A DNA stretch of 64,000 nt, taken from the NCBI GenBank assembly GCA_014058105.1, contig JACGCM010000779.1:1984001-2048000 (forward strand), written 5' to 3'. Position 1 is the first letter of the stretch. Each line of letters starts with the position of its first letter. Below are positions 32,051 to 43,380 of the stretch, in pieces. The notes under the pieces were generated by a model. The model ran no database searches. It had not been told where the DNA came from and was given only the letters and a program-made list of their open reading frames with translations. The position numbers and the translations under genes are program-made. The stretch comes from Kingdonia uniflora. Taxonomy: Eukaryota; Streptophyta; Magnoliopsida; Ranunculales; Circaeasteraceae.

Positions 32051-34735
32051 AGCTAAATCATCTTGTTGTTTACTGTCTATTATTCTTGAACGTTCTGAAT
32101 ACATTTAGTGTAAAGGCTAAGTCTAGATCCCAGAACTAGGCTATTACAAATCTCTCTGGCTATACTCATGACTTTGAGACAGGTTGCTCTTGCAAGTCTG
32201 GAAATGAGAATACTAGGTGGGAAAGTTCTTATAGAGTGACTTTGTAGCTTCATAGAGGTTTTTATCATGAACGACTTAAAGACATAATAAAGGTTCTCTC
32301 TCTACCTCTCTCTATATATTTATGTTTATATACATTAATTTTCCAGAAATTCAAACGCAACAACATTTTTGCCTCCCATGTGCTCCTTAACTAATGCTTA
32401 TCTTGATTTTTGCTCCTGGCAAGATTCCATCCCTCGTCTCATTCTATGCTGGTATTACTGATGCAAACAATTGTATTAACCTACACTTTTTTATTTCCAC
32501 TTCTCTCAGAGTTAACATAATTGTTAGAAACTAAATAGAGTGGAAACAATAAAAGCAGGACGATCCCTAATGTGCAAAAAGCACGCATATCTTCCTTCAA
32601 GTCTCTGACAAAGCTTTTCAAGCATTAGATGATGTGTTCAAGTTCTGATATTATGTTGTGTACCATCTAGGGCTAGAAAGCCCCAAATGTGAAGTATTCT
32701 AATTGATTAGAAAAATATATGTAGATATGCTTGTTAAACGCATAATAATATTTACACAATTATTTCTCTCAAAAGTTTATTGAGGAGATAAATATATCTG
32801 CTATTTTCTTTTGACTACTGTAAAGAAGTTGCACATCTTGTAGCTTCTTCTAAAAGTGCCGTGATCAAGCACTCTATAAATGTTCCTGTAAGTGTGTTTC
32901 GTGTTAATTAATTTACCATTTTTTAGTTTTTTTTGTCCTGTGGAAACAAATTTAGATTAATTAAATTAGTCGTAATATGTTTGCATGCCTTGCAGATGCA
33001 ATTGAATCCATTCAGACAACAATTAGTTGTGGAAGATAGTGCACTATTCCTCCCCTATTACTCAAATTGCTTTCTCTTTGGAATGTGAATAATATCAGAC
33101 TGATAAAGCTCAAAAATTGTTGACGAACTAATTTCATACATGGGCTTAAAAATATTGTCAAGGATGGTACATATAGCAATTGTTCAGGATAAAATTTGAG
33201 GTTTACTAAGTTGAAGCATGTTAGAGAATATCGGGGATGTGCACATATTAAGGTGCAACATCTTCGAAATTATTGTTCATATTTGATGGTTCTTTTTTGT
33301 TGCACTTTAGCACTTTCTCCATCTCTCTTTCATTGCTAACAATTGTGGGTAACCCTCTCTCTCTCTCTCTCTCTTAGATTGACTTATAGTTTTTGTGTTC
33401 GTTATTGTGGATTTTGAATTATAATTTGTGTTGATTTGGTTCGGGGAGCAAAGGATAAGCAACTGAGAGTGAAAGGACATGTTAGAATGCCTACTAAGAT
33501 TCTCAAAATCACTTCCAAGAAATCTCCTTGTGGTGAAGGTAAACCTTATATTCTTCTCAAATTGTGTTTCTAATGCAATAATTAGTGATTGTGTGCATAC
33601 CCAATGTAAATCTAGCCGTTGTTAGTAATTATAGTGTTTGTAAAATCATATGTTATAATAGTTATGCTTAATTATTTTGACCCTGTACTGTAATTAACAC
33701 AATATTGTTTCGAGAAGTAACATTTGTGTCTTTGATTGAGAAAGTGTGAATGCCTGGAGATGTTATGGGATCTCTAAATCCTAAAATAAGATACAAAAAT
33801 ATGGAGATACTGATAATTATTTAGGAAAAATGGAATGTTATTAGGGTAGTTTGTTGACGGTGTGTCCTAGGGATTAATAAGTATCATTTTTAGGTTAAGT
33901 TGTATTTTCTCTTTAAGACTGTGAGCTAGTAGTAAAGAAGAACTTTCTATTTGTCGCCGTAAACCTTTCTGGTTTGTTTACATCTTTGTAAGTTTTGCAT
34001 TCTAAGCTTATAGCATTACGGTACCCTATATGTTGAGTGCTTCCATTGTGAAAGTCTTAGGGACTAGCGTTGTTGCCATAACCAATATCTCATCACCTTA
34101 GGATGTAGAAAATACTTGATACTTAATAGTACTTTAAGATAAGAGGTAACACAAACATATAATAAACTAGGTTGAATCTTTTGTTTCGGTGCATATTGGG
34201 AGTAGTTGACATATGCAGTACACGAATTGATCTAATTGCAGTCTTTTGAAATTTTATATAAAATTGAGATTTTTACCCAAATATATTGTAATAGATCCTT
34301 GAGCTGGGAAGTGATAAGACTTGTAGAAGAACAAAATATCTATCTAAAATGTTTATGGGTTCAAAACTTCACCATTTGGTTCATTGATCTCTATTGTTTA
34401 TTTATTTATTGAAAAGTTGACAAGGATTATAGGACACGAGATGAAAATTGTCAATATGTCTGACGACAGGTATTCAAGGGAGGAAATTATGAACTTAGGA
34501 AATCGTACAAAGAAGCTTAAGCCTCAAAGCGGTGATCGTAATGATAACCCTCTTCCTGATGACCAAGATGGTACAAAGACAAAAAATAAAAAATAAAAAA
34601 GAACTGAAAATAATGAGGATCATAATTTTCTTAAGACTCGAGAAACGAAGGAGCTTCATCCCAATGTTGAAAAATTGAAAAGCTTTATGGAGATCTCAAA
34701 CAAACTATGGTGACGTTGAATCTGTTATAAGCAAT
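32051..34735. other. Low-copy-looking AT-rich sequence between elements 2 and 4
   Basis: AT-rich, with a (CT)n microsatellite at 33354-33376 and one recognisable exon (ribosomal protein S20, listed separately). A 70-codon basic/acidic ORF at 34384-34596 (EKLTRIIGHEMKIVNMSDDR, then DRNDNPLPDDQDGTKTKNKK) has no match I recognise. No LTR or TIR pair was seen. Confidence 0.5.
33427..33538 (+). pseudogene. Exon fragment of a 40S ribosomal protein S20 (uS10) gene
   Basis: The frame through 33433-33538 reads [20 protein letters not shown], then [16 protein letters not shown], followed by the donor G|GTAAAC. This matches the central part of plant uS10/S20 (typical residues [20 protein letters not shown], from memory). 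uS10 is a small-subunit ribosomal protein at the head of the 40S. Upstream, a CT-rich stretch at 33350-33380 could be intron. The N-terminal exon and the TNTWDRFE.. C-terminal part were not found within the following kilobase, so this is probably a pseudogene piece or captured fragment. Confidence 0.75.
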
Positions 34736-35045
34736 AGGGAAACGATCTCCCAGCCTTCGCTGTGGCTTAAGCCTTCAAAGTCTAGTAAATTTTTGGGTTC
34801 TTCCTAAGTGTCATGTCAACCTCGGCCCGACTGATAGTTAGGGGTGACCTTGAAAATTTTCAAACACCCTACATTCGAGCAGACTCGAGGGGCACGAATG
34901 GTCGACTGACCGGGCCCTCGAGAATGCGTTGGGGGCGACCATGTCTTATATCGTTGTGGCTTAGGCCTTCGATGATCAGCAAATCCCTTGATTCCAAAAG
35001 AGTATCACAACCACCTCGAAGCTCTTCAGGGTTTGATCACTTTCC
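34736..35045 (+). repeat. ~195-bp 3'-UTR repeat, about 1.5 units (element 4)
   Basis: 'cttcgctgtggcttaagcct', 'attcgagcagactcgagggg' and 'gcgttgggggcgacc' are the reverse complement of the element 3 repeat at 21740-22450. Confidence 0.85.
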
Positions 35046-35451
35046 AATCATTCGACAAAAATAGTACATACAGATACAATTATACAGGAATATCTACAAT
35101 CCTTCCACATGCAAGAAGTTTCAAAACATCAATTATCAGAGAAGCAGTTTCAACATAACTCAAGTCACGTCATGCATCAAGAATTCAGAATCAGCCTCAA
35201 TATATCCACAATCCAGCACAAAGCAAGGTCAGAATAATGCATCAAATTTAGTTTAGAACATCAGTCACAAATTCAAATTCAGCAGTTTAACACAATTTAA
35301 GTCAGCACAGCTAAACAAAATCAGTACAGTACAATAGCTCACAGCAATAACAAGTTCAACGACCAACTCCACAGAAAAATAATCATGGTTTAAATATTAT
35401 AACTCAACAACAAATCAGAAAAAACAGGCATAAAGCTCCAATACAAATACC

Positions 35452-37600
35452 TCATATCGGCGCGGCTGCATCCTCTTCCCCAACAGGCCCTCCAGCACCA
35501 ACACCTTCAGCACCCTCAGCAGATGGCTTCGACCCCGCACCATCGGCGGCTACATCAATCACAGTTCTAGTACTGGTTGCCTCGATCACAAGAGCCTTCA
35601 CGCCACCTCCAACACCTCCATCTGCAACATCATCAACATCTGCCTCTCCTTCCTTCGTCTGCAAAACACCTCCAGCAGCCAGCTCCGGGGTAGCAGGGAA
35701 GGGTTCTAAAGTATCGGGGTCATACCCCTTATCCTCTATAAACTCCTTCAGCCTGACAATGAATCTACATTCACCATCAAACTGCGCCTGATAACGTACC
35801 TTCTATTCTGCCTTTTCCTCATACTTCGCAGTAAGCTTCGCCGCACACACCTACTCCTGATTATACCATTGACCCTCGAGCCTCTTATCGAAGGAATCAG
35901 TGATCGCTGCCAGATCTCACTTCAAAACTCTGATCTTAGACAACAACAAGGCCTCAGTCCCTTGAGAAAGCTCTAGACTGTCAAGTGCCTCCCGTAGCCT
36001 CCTCTTTCCCACTTTTACTTCCTTATCGAATGACTGTACCCAAGCATCCGTCTGCTAGAGTATTCAAACCGTTAGCATTTCTCAAAGCACAAAAGCACTT
36101 AAGAAAATTTCAGAATCTTACAAATAATAATAGACAGTTACCTGATACATAGTCTTCTTCATCTGCTTCGAAGCTTCATCTGGGTCGGTATCGCAGAGTT
36201 TGGCCATCAAAGAAAACTTGGCTAGAGCCTGATCTTGTCGCTCAGCCTCAGTCATCTCTTCATCCTCATCTGCTACATCATCTTCCCCCAGTGCCCTGCG
36301 CCTTTTGCGCTGAACAACATTCGTCTTCTGTACCTTTGGAGCCTCAGGAATGGCCCTGCTTTTCCCTTTCTCAGATTGTGTTGGTATCTGCCTTGGCCTC
36401 AGTCTCGAAGCATCACTAGCCACTTCGGGCACCGGCGCTGCTTGCTTCGAGGCCCTTTTCGCCTTCGGTACATACTTTCGAACCACCTTTGCCTCTCCTC
36501 TTTTTTGTTGGCTTCGGCGTAATGGGTACGTTTCAAAGTATGGAATTTGTCTTCTACTTCTTCTTCCTCTTGTACCAAGACTCTTGAAAACATAATTCAC
36601 TCACTCATCACTAGAATCGAGCAAGGCGTCAATATAGTTCCTTGGATTTTCCCAAGACAGGTTGTCAGGACCTGCAGAACAAACAAAAATATGATAACAG
36701 CGTATTCGAGAGATATTAAAAAAAAACCATCGATAGCAAACTTACTCGGATTATAGACTCTATGGTGCAACTTATAAAGGTCTTCCCCTTCAACATTCTC
36801 GTAATTACCCCGTACTATAACTAAGTCTTTATTCCAACCTCAACCCATCGAGCAAAGATCAAAAAACTAGGGCTTCTCAAGGTGACACTAGATGTGATAG
36901 GTACCCATGTTTGGGTTTGCCTTCTACGAGTAGAATGACACAACATTGAACCACTTAATTAAACCCATCCCCTCACTGCTCAATTTTGTATTCATCCCCT
37001 CTATTACTCTCATCATCTCGTAAAAATTGTCATTCATTTGAAATGGAGCAACCTCCCAAAAATTCAACACCTCTTTCACCAGCCTTCGGAGAGGAAGTTC
37101 CATTCCTAATCGAATCTGGCCTCTATATGCCATTATACCAACTTGCGGGTTTGCCTTAAAGTCCACCCCGCTCCTGCTACGTGTAATGTTACCCCCACCT
37201 TCGATAGCTCCAACTTGGCAGCAAATCGATCCAGTCTCATTTTATCTCTAGCCGAGATAGAATCCTCAGCTTTATCCCACTCTATCGAATCCCCACTTTG
37301 ATCACTCTGCTCCACTTCATCCCTTTCAGCACCCGAGGGACCAGCATTATCCTCATTTCTCTCCCCTCCCCCTATTTCCTCCTCATAACTATCCTCAGTT
37401 ACTACTGGCTTACGACATCTAGTAGTCGAAACCCTACCTGCCGACACTGCAATGGCTAAAGGGGGATTGGTTACTACATCTAACACTTCCAAGTCGCTGC
37501 CCTCATCCATCGAAGCATGACCATAAATACTAGCCTTATTTTCTTCAACTTCCTTGTCAATCAGCCTCATTCTCGAAGCTTGATGGGTACGTATCTTATC
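35452..37600 (-). pseudogene. Element 4 ORF c (three exons, frameshifted)
   Basis: Acceptor TCTTCTGTAG|GATAAG opens exon A at 37600: SRMRLIDKEVEENKASIYGH, an acidic region (KPVVTEDSYEEEIGGGERN) and DRFAAKLELSKVGVTLHVAG. After a frameshift near 37145 follow GQIRLGMELPLRRLVKEVLN and YEMMRVIEGMN. The donor TCCGA|GTAAGT is at 36746/36745. Exon B (36671-36142) is basic (KVVRKYVPKAKRASKQAAPV, RRRALGEDDVADEDEEMTEA) with donor CAG|GTAACT. Exon C (from about 36051) holds the coiled coil and KGYDPDTLEPFPATPEL, ending at the stop 35454-35452 after an Ala/Gly/Asp-rich tail. Exon order, splice sites and domains match element 3. Confidence 0.7.
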
Positions 37601-38045
37601 CTACAGAAGAAGAGGCACGCAATTAGATCGATACATTCGACTATTACGTGTTAGTAACTCATTTTTCATCTACCCTCTCCAAGAGATACAAACACATTCA
37701 AAAACTCGATCCTAAACCTAGTCCCTCCGCCAATACCCTCAAAATCCCTAAATGGGCTACAACCCAGACTCACGAATTCCCCCTATCCTTGACTATAACC
37801 TCCTCACTGCCAACCCAGAAGATTCTTCTTATAGAATGCAGCCAGAAAAGCTAAACCAAAAAAAATAGACAGATATCAATTGACATACCTGTGTTAGAAG
37901 AAATATACTCGAAACAGCAAGTCAGCCCGTACCCAGCAAAACATCAGTAACCTCTCTCAAGCTTCACTTAGCAATGGCGTACCAGTTTTCTTCCTCTCAC
38001 TCTCTGGTTTGTTTTCCTGTGAACAGTAGATTTTGTTATTTCCCT

Positions 38046-38060
38046 CTTATATATATACCT
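38046..38060 (-). promoter_or_regulatory. TATA box of ORF c (element 4)
   Basis: Minus strand AGGTATATATATAAGAGGG. The leader between here and exon A contains an intron-like segment ending CTTCTTCTGTAG, as in element 3. Further upstream (38300-38395) is the block conserved with element 3. Confidence 0.55.
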
Positions 38061-38499
38061 CCTTGGAATACCAAAACTGCCTCGATTTCCAAACCGCCAT
38101 CATTACCACGCCCCCACTACCCCGACTTTTCAGCTAAGACATGTTTTGACCGATTTACCCCTTACTCCCCTCACGTGTGAACCGCACACTCACTCTAATT
38201 CAACTTTAAACTCAAAGCTTCTCGAACCTTCTGATCTTCACTCGAAGTTATCCAGTCAAATCCCAACATCAAATCACAACTTTTTCTGTAAAACAAGCAA
38301 AAATCATGATTACCTGCACGACACACTTCCCCAGGCGTACGTACCGTTTTGACAGACCAGCTGTCTGGGCTGTCAATACGACCAGTCAAATCCAATAAAC
38401 CTTTGACACACTTCTCACATACGAGTAATCGACTATACTGTATCTCAAACGTTCATCCACAGATAACCTCAAATTCGATTACCAAATATATTGAACCTT

Positions 38500-38880
38500 C
38501 GACAAAGCATAATATTACTTCAATAAATCAGCCTTCTACTTTAACAGATTACAATTTTTTACTTCGACAGATCAGACTTCTACCTCGATAGATAATACTT
38601 TTCACTTTAACAGATTATAATTTTTTACTTCGATAAATCAGACTTCTACCTCGACAGATAACACTTTTCACTTCGACAGATTATAATTTTTTACTTCGAT
38701 AGATCAGACTTCTACCTTGATAGATAACACTTTTCACTTCGACGGATTATAATTTTTTACTTCAACAGATCAGACTTCTACCTCGATAGATAACACTTTT
38801 TACTTTGACAGATTACAAATTTTTATTTCGGCAAATCAAACTTCTACTTCGACAGATTACAATTTGTACTTCGACAATTC
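38500..38880. repeat. Minisatellite, 22-bp subunits in 66-bp units
   Basis: 'ttacttcgacagatcagact' and variants recur about every 22 bp; three subunits form a 66-bp unit (for example 'gattataattttttacttcg' starts near 38610, 38675 and 38740). It lies between ORF b and ORF c of element 4, upstream of the conserved promoter block. No such array is present in element 3. Confidence 0.82.
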
Positions 38881-39058
38881 AAGATTTTACTTCGAGCATT
38901 CACAGTCCTTCTTGCACACAGTACTGAAATACAATTCGATAGTTGCATTACCAAACCCTAATTTTATTTCATTCAAATCAACAGAGTACAAGTCAAACAG
39001 AAATTACAAAAACCCTTATATACCCATCTCAACTACCCAACAAATCAGCAAGAGGTTC

Positions 39059-39427
39059 CTATTTATCATCATGACGATCCTCCTCGCTTCTAGCCTCAGC
39101 AACAGCATCTTCCTGCTCTACCATCTCCTCTGCAAATGATTCCCACAAAGAAAAATGATGACCCTGAAATGGGCCTATCATCTGAAAAATCCCCCACCAA
39201 TAGGCAAAGGAAATTCTAGTAATGGGCTCCCCAGGTTCTGCTTCAAAGAGGTCTGGCATCTTCGCATCGATGTCCTTATCGATAAGAAACCTCTGCCGCA
39301 GTTCCAGCGTCTTCTCCCGTACCCAAATTACTTTTGCCGCAACCCGGTTTTCATACTTGGTCTTGGAAGAATTGTCGTTGGAAGAACTGCCATTGGACGA
39401 ACTGCCATTGGACAAAGAGGCAGACAT
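39059..39427 (-). CDS. Element 4 ORF b: small acidic protein of unknown function
   Basis: Open frame of about 122 codons. Two close starts exist (39436 and 39427). After a Ser/Asn-rich repeat (NGSSSNGSSSND) come VREKTLELRQRFLIDKDIDA, KMPDLFEAEPGEPITRISFA and YWWGIFQMIGPFQGHHFSLW; it ends acidic. It matches ORF b of element 3 from RRF to FAE, including the rare AYWWG motif. The TGTATAAAATGGGG box is about 50 bp upstream. The Ser/Asn repeat is specific to this copy. Function unknown; the frame is intact although the element has lost gag-pol. Confidence 0.6.
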   Translation of the reverse strand: MSASLSNGSSSNGSSSNDNSSKTKYENRVAAKVIWVREKTLELRQRFLIDKDIDAKMPDLFEAEPGEPITRISFAYWWGIFQMIGPFQGHHFSLWESFAEEMVEQEDAVAEARSEEDRHDDK

Positions 39428-39476
39428 TATATTCAAAAGAAGAAGGAAGAAATATGATAAATCCTCCTAACAAGAC

Positions 39477-39490
39477 CCCATTTTATACAT
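39477..39490 (-). promoter_or_regulatory. TATA box of ORF b (element 4)
   Basis: Minus strand ATGTATAAAATGGGG, about 50 bp upstream of the ORF b start; counterpart of 17601-17610. Confidence 0.6.
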
Positions 39491-40010
39491 GAAGGTACAC
39501 TTAAACTTTCCCTCTTCCCAAGCCATATTCATTACTGTCTTCAATTTTCCTCCTTGAAAACTCAACAGTCCAACCTCTACAACTTCCTAGACGTAACAGT
39601 TTCATCTGCATGCGCATTCAAACACCATTTACGAGGATATGCAGTCAACCATTGACCCCCCTCACACTTCGACCCACACGCCCTCACTGAGCTTTGATTA
39701 ATACAGGGTCAATTATCTTCGACCATATCACTATACTTCGAGGATACTTTTTTGAGCAGTAATCAGCACTACCCTTTAACATCCGATGAGATATATTTGC
39801 TATCGTACCTACAAGTCTATTCGTTTCCAATACCCACCAGTTACAAATACTCAAATATGCAATAAAATATTATTCTCATTCCATTCCACCAAATACAACA
39901 ACAAAACAGTAATACATTTCAACCACAGCAAAAATAGAAACCTCTAAATACAACCTTACAATACAAAAAAAAAACTGTACTATAACCACCACCTTTACCA
40001 CTGCCTCAAG

Positions 40011-40347
40011 AGGAGCCTGCCATATTTTTAGACAGGCCAATTCCACTCGCTGAACCTTACTCCTCAATCTCCTCTTCTGCACGAACGAGACACTCAGCCA
40101 AATTCGACAGGTAGAGGTAACATTTTTTAGCAGTTGTAAAATGGTACTTCAGTTACCCCCAAAAGTAAGCGTAAGGCTCCCCATTGATGAGTTCTCCGTC
40201 CTCCAGCTCCACCAGTTCAGGCATATCCCTGTCGAGATCATGATGGCCGAAGAACTTTACATGCAATTCAGCTGTCTTTCGCCCTATGCGACGATCTCGG
40301 GCGAATCCCATCCTTTTTTGGTAGCGCGTGTTCGGAGTGGTATCCAT
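40011..40347 (-). pseudogene. Element 4 ORF a (stop in AYFWG region)
   Basis: From the Met at 40347: MDTTPNTRYQKRMGFARDRR, AELHVKFFGHHDLDRDMPEL, INGEPYAYFWG, then a stop at 40153. Beyond it the same frame resumes LKYHFTTAKKCYLYLSNLAE and EEEIEE with another stop, matching ORF a of element 3 to its end. Only nonsense changes separate the two, so this copy is a recent pseudogene. TATA-like GGCTATAAGTATG is at 40427-40440. Confidence 0.65.
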
Positions 40348-40426
40348 AGACTTTTTTGAGAAATGCAGAAGGAAGAGAAGAAAATAAAATAGAAGAAGAG
40401 TACATAGTATCCCTACCCCCATAGCC

Positions 40427-40440
40427 CATACTTATAGCCT
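40427..40440 (-). promoter_or_regulatory. TATA-like box of ORF a (element 4)
   Basis: Minus strand AGGCTATAAGTATGGG, about 80 bp upstream of the ORF a Met; counterpart of the degenerate 16711-16720 in element 3. Confidence 0.55.
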
Positions 40441-40583
40441 CATTTCATTTATTACCCTATAACCATCAACATCTCTTTATTACCCTCTTTTATTACCCGG
40501 AAACCAACAGTCAAACCGTTCAACTTCCAAGGCCAAACAATTTTCTCAACAAATGCCTCTACACCTGCTTTCGAGACCATCAC

Positions 40584-40597
40584 TGAGAGGGGGCGAA
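40584..40597 (+). other. Polypurine tract of element 4
   Basis: TGAGAGGGGGCGAA directly before TGTAGTAGCC. Confidence 0.9.
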
Positions 40598-41361
40598 TGT
40601 AGTAGCCTTGCTACTTGCAGCCTTCTACCCCAGTCAGACACTCAAAGGCTACTTCGAAGCCTACCTGAATATCTCGAAGCCCACTCAATCCCCCAAACAA
40701 GTCCCCCAAGGGTTACCCAAAGACGAAACCTCGACTCTGAACAAGCCTCGAAGAAGAACTTCACTTCAAAAACACTTCAACCATATCCGTACATGGTCAA
40801 AGTGAGATAAGACAACCATCTCACCATATAAGAACAGTGCCGCTGTCGGTTTAGTTAGCTACAGTGATAGGACTCTCAGACTACTACAGTATCAGTACAT
40901 AGTGACAGACCGACAGCTATAGTGACAGGGCATGGTAGCAGACCCTGCATTTTCGGCTTCAACACCAACTCTGGGATATCCGCTCGATATCCGGAGGATA
41001 CCCGGATTGTACACTTGTAATCTGACCTAACCTTGGTGACTCAGCCCTTCCTATGATTCTATAAATAGGAGAAATGGGGAACCAAGGGGAAGTTAGAAGA
41101 TCTCTCCCCAGAACCTAAACGTTTTACCTTCGATCACCTTGTAAAAACTTGTACTCAAACCTTCGACTACTCGACGGAAATATAAACACTCTTAAAAATC
41201 CTCATCAGAGGTTGTGGAGAGTCATATTCTAGGCCTTCACGCAAGTATATTGTCTATAGATTATTCGCGCCCTGGATTATGTACTTGTATTCCTTTGTTT
41301 GAATATTAAACCCCGTGGTGTAAGAGCCGACTTCCCCTCGTTACGAAGTTAGGCCCCTACA
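40598..41361 (+). repeat. 3' LTR of element 4 (764 bp)
   Basis: TGTAGTAGCC to GGCCCCTACA. Complete, with TATA-like CTATAAATAGG at 41059-41069, preceded by a polypurine tract and not followed by a PBS, hence a 3' LTR. About 100 bp longer than the LTR of element 3, partly from short direct and inverted repeats of 'acagtgacag' type at 40830-40945. Confidence 0.9.
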
Positions 41362-42104
41362 GTAATGGTTGTATATATTAAGTTATTATAGGATGCATCT
41401 TTGTATTATGCGGAAATAGGATTGGATTTATATCAGATTGTATGCAATATTTTAGACAAAAAATAATAATTCAAACCCCAGACTTGCAACAAAATGATTT
41501 TGCGCATAATACCAAACTCGAGTCTGCCTTGAATTGAAGTTAACAAATGTTGAATGTATATGATGCTTGAGATATCAACTCTATTATTAATTGTATAACA
41601 CCTAAAATTTATTATTCATTAGGGAACGGTGTTTTTCAAATAGACAAATTCGCCATTGTCTCAAACATAAAAGAGGGACTGGGATTTGTGGGAAAGATGG
41701 AGATGGACGGCCTAGATTACTTAAACTCTTTAGCTTATGGGTAATTTGGACATAACACATAAAAGTGGTAGTTTTATCTCTCTCTCCTAAGCCCGACTCT
41801 TTTTTCTCCGATCAAGCTCTCCATCTCTCCGTCTCTCCATCTCTCCTATTAGTGCCTCCCTCTCTCTTTCTAACCAAGGACTTATCTTCTTCTTTTTTTC
41901 TCTCTCTCTTTCCCTCTTTCTTTACTCTATTTCTATTTCGATTGTTGTTGCTGTTAGTTTTGATTACTGTTGTTGTTAAGTTCTTTTCTCTCTTTCTGTT
42001 ATTATTGTTGTTGCTGCTGCTATTGGAAGATTTACTTCTTGCTACAAAATATTGGTTGGTTTTGATTACTGTTGTCGTTAGCTTTGATTGTTGCTGCTGT
42101 TAAG

Positions 42105-42136
<32 letters not shown>

Positions 42137-42260
42137 GATTGTTGTTGTTGTTAAGTTCTCTCTCCTCCGCCATGAAAATGCTTCACCAAAGCAAGTAAAC
42201 ATTTCTTTCTTTCTTTTTCTATCTGCCTCTAATGGTGTAACCTAACTCAACACCCAGACC
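41362..42260. other. No gene seen; CT-rich stretch with microsatellites
   Basis: 41362-41760 is AT-rich without recognisable features. 41770-42170 is pyrimidine-rich with (CT)n runs (42107-42136) and 'tgttgttgctgttag'-like repeats, resembling a 5' leader. It runs into the AMP1-like fragment. Confidence 0.5.
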
Positions 42261-42269
42261 CATCTTCAT

Positions 42270-42795
42270 AGCTCTACCATCATCTTCGCCCATTCTAGCT
42301 TTCATAACATTTCTCTGCGTTTCAGGTTTGTACATAGTTTACCATCTAACTTCAAACACCCCAACAACAACAATACTCTTCCTCACCTCTTCTAACAACT
42401 ACACCATCTCATCTTACCTTCGTGACCTTACCTTTCACCCACACTTAGCCAGGACCAAAGCTTTGTTAGAGACTGTAAAATACGTTGAAAACCATTTTAA
42501 AGGACTAAACTTAGAGACCCATTATATTGAATTTGAGGCTTTGTTATCTTACCCTGGAGAAATTTTGTTAGATGTGCATTTAAGTGACGGGGTTGTGAGA
42601 AAATTGGAGTTAAGTGAGTTGGGTTATTTGGGAAGAGTTGTAGTGTCTTATCACGCCTATTCGCCATCTAGGTCGGTTTTAAAAAGGTGGTTTTTGTGAA
42701 TTATGGTAGGAAGGAGGATTATAGGGTGTTGGAGGCGTTGGGGGTGAATGTGAATGGGTGTGTGGCTATTGTGGGGAAAGGGGCTACCCCTTAAT
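42270..42795 (+). pseudogene. 5' fragment of an AMP1-like glutamate carboxypeptidase gene (M28B family)
   Basis: The frame gives a hydrophobic signal-anchor-like segment (ILAFITFLCVSGLYIVYHL), then FLTSSNNYTISSYLRDLTFH, KALLETVKYVENHFKGLNLE, FEALLSYPGEILLDVHLSDG and VVSYHAYSPS. After a frameshift near 42680 follow VFVNYGRKEDY-like residues and VLEALGVNVNGCVAIVGKG, then similarity ends abruptly at about 42790. The order matches the N-terminal third of plant AMP1-type proteins (membrane-anchored M28 peptidases related to NAALADase; family assignment from memory). The transferrin-receptor-like and catalytic zinc regions are absent, and no in-frame start codon is seen upstream. A truncated pseudogene or captured fragment. 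Confidence 0.72.
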
Positions 42796-42999
42796 AGGTT
42801 TTACGAAAGATAATTATCTTAATTTACTATTGTCAATCCCAAATAATAGAGGACGCCATTGTTGTTCTGCAAGTTTTTCGTCATGGATGAAGTTACAGTT
42901 ACTATAGGTTCTGTTTATACTTGTTGTTACTACTTCCGGTACACTAATCCAATGTTCACAAAAATCCATCAAAGATGATTGTGAGAAAAATTAAGAAAT

Positions 43000-43380
43000 C
43001 CAAAGTATAGTTGTTGTTATGCTTTAACATGAGTCTTCTTTAAAGTATAGTTGATGTTAACTTTATATACCTTAATCTTCTTTAAAGTGTAGTTGTTGTA
43101 ATGCTTTAACATGAGTCTTCTTTAAAGTATAGTTGTTGTTAACTTTATATACCTTAATCTTCTCCATTTCACATGAGTCTTTAACAAAGAATAGTTGTTG
43201 TCATGCTTGCTGTTGGTGTGCTGTTCGTACTTGCTGTTTTGATTTCTTTTAATTTGTGGTATACTTAGGGTTTTGTTTATACTTGGTGTTAGTACTTGCT
43301 ATTTTGATTTCTTCTAATTTGTGATATACTTAGGGTTTTGTTTATACTTGCTGTTATACTCTTAATAATTGAAGTTTTGT
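43000..43380. repeat. Two local tandem repeats, ~60-120 bp and ~60-85 bp
   Basis: 'ctttaaagtatagttgttgt' followed by 'tatgctttaacatgagtctt' or 'taactttatataccttaatc' alternate at 43000-43190. 'ttagggttttgtttatactt' with 'ttttgatttcttctaatttg' repeats at 43235-43350. No coding potential. Confidence 0.75.

Larger units (their letters stand above)
34736..41361 (+). mobile_element. Element 4: Tat-lineage element reduced to 3' repeats, antisense cassette and 3' LTR
   Basis: Contains 1.5 units of the ~195-bp repeat (34736-35045), the cassette on the minus strand (40440-35452), a polypurine tract (40584-40597) and a complete LTR (40598-41361). No gag, pol, PBS or 5' LTR is present to the left; the sequence before 34736 is unrelated. 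Same family as elements 1 and 3. The cassette is again antisense to the LTR direction. Confidence 0.82.

Noticed and set aside
32051..32330. Right end of the element 2 LTR
   Set aside because: No CCCCTACA-like end or target duplication found; boundary left open rather than guessed.
34384..34596. 70-codon ORF with basic and acidic stretches
   Set aside because: Could be a gene fragment but no similarity recognised and no splice context; left as unassigned sequence.
38500..38880. CRISPR-like array
   Set aside because: Repeats are contiguous and degenerate without unique spacers, in a plant retroelement; it is a minisatellite.
41765..42103. 112-codon Leu/Ser-rich ORF
   Set aside because: Translation of a CT-rich microsatellite region.
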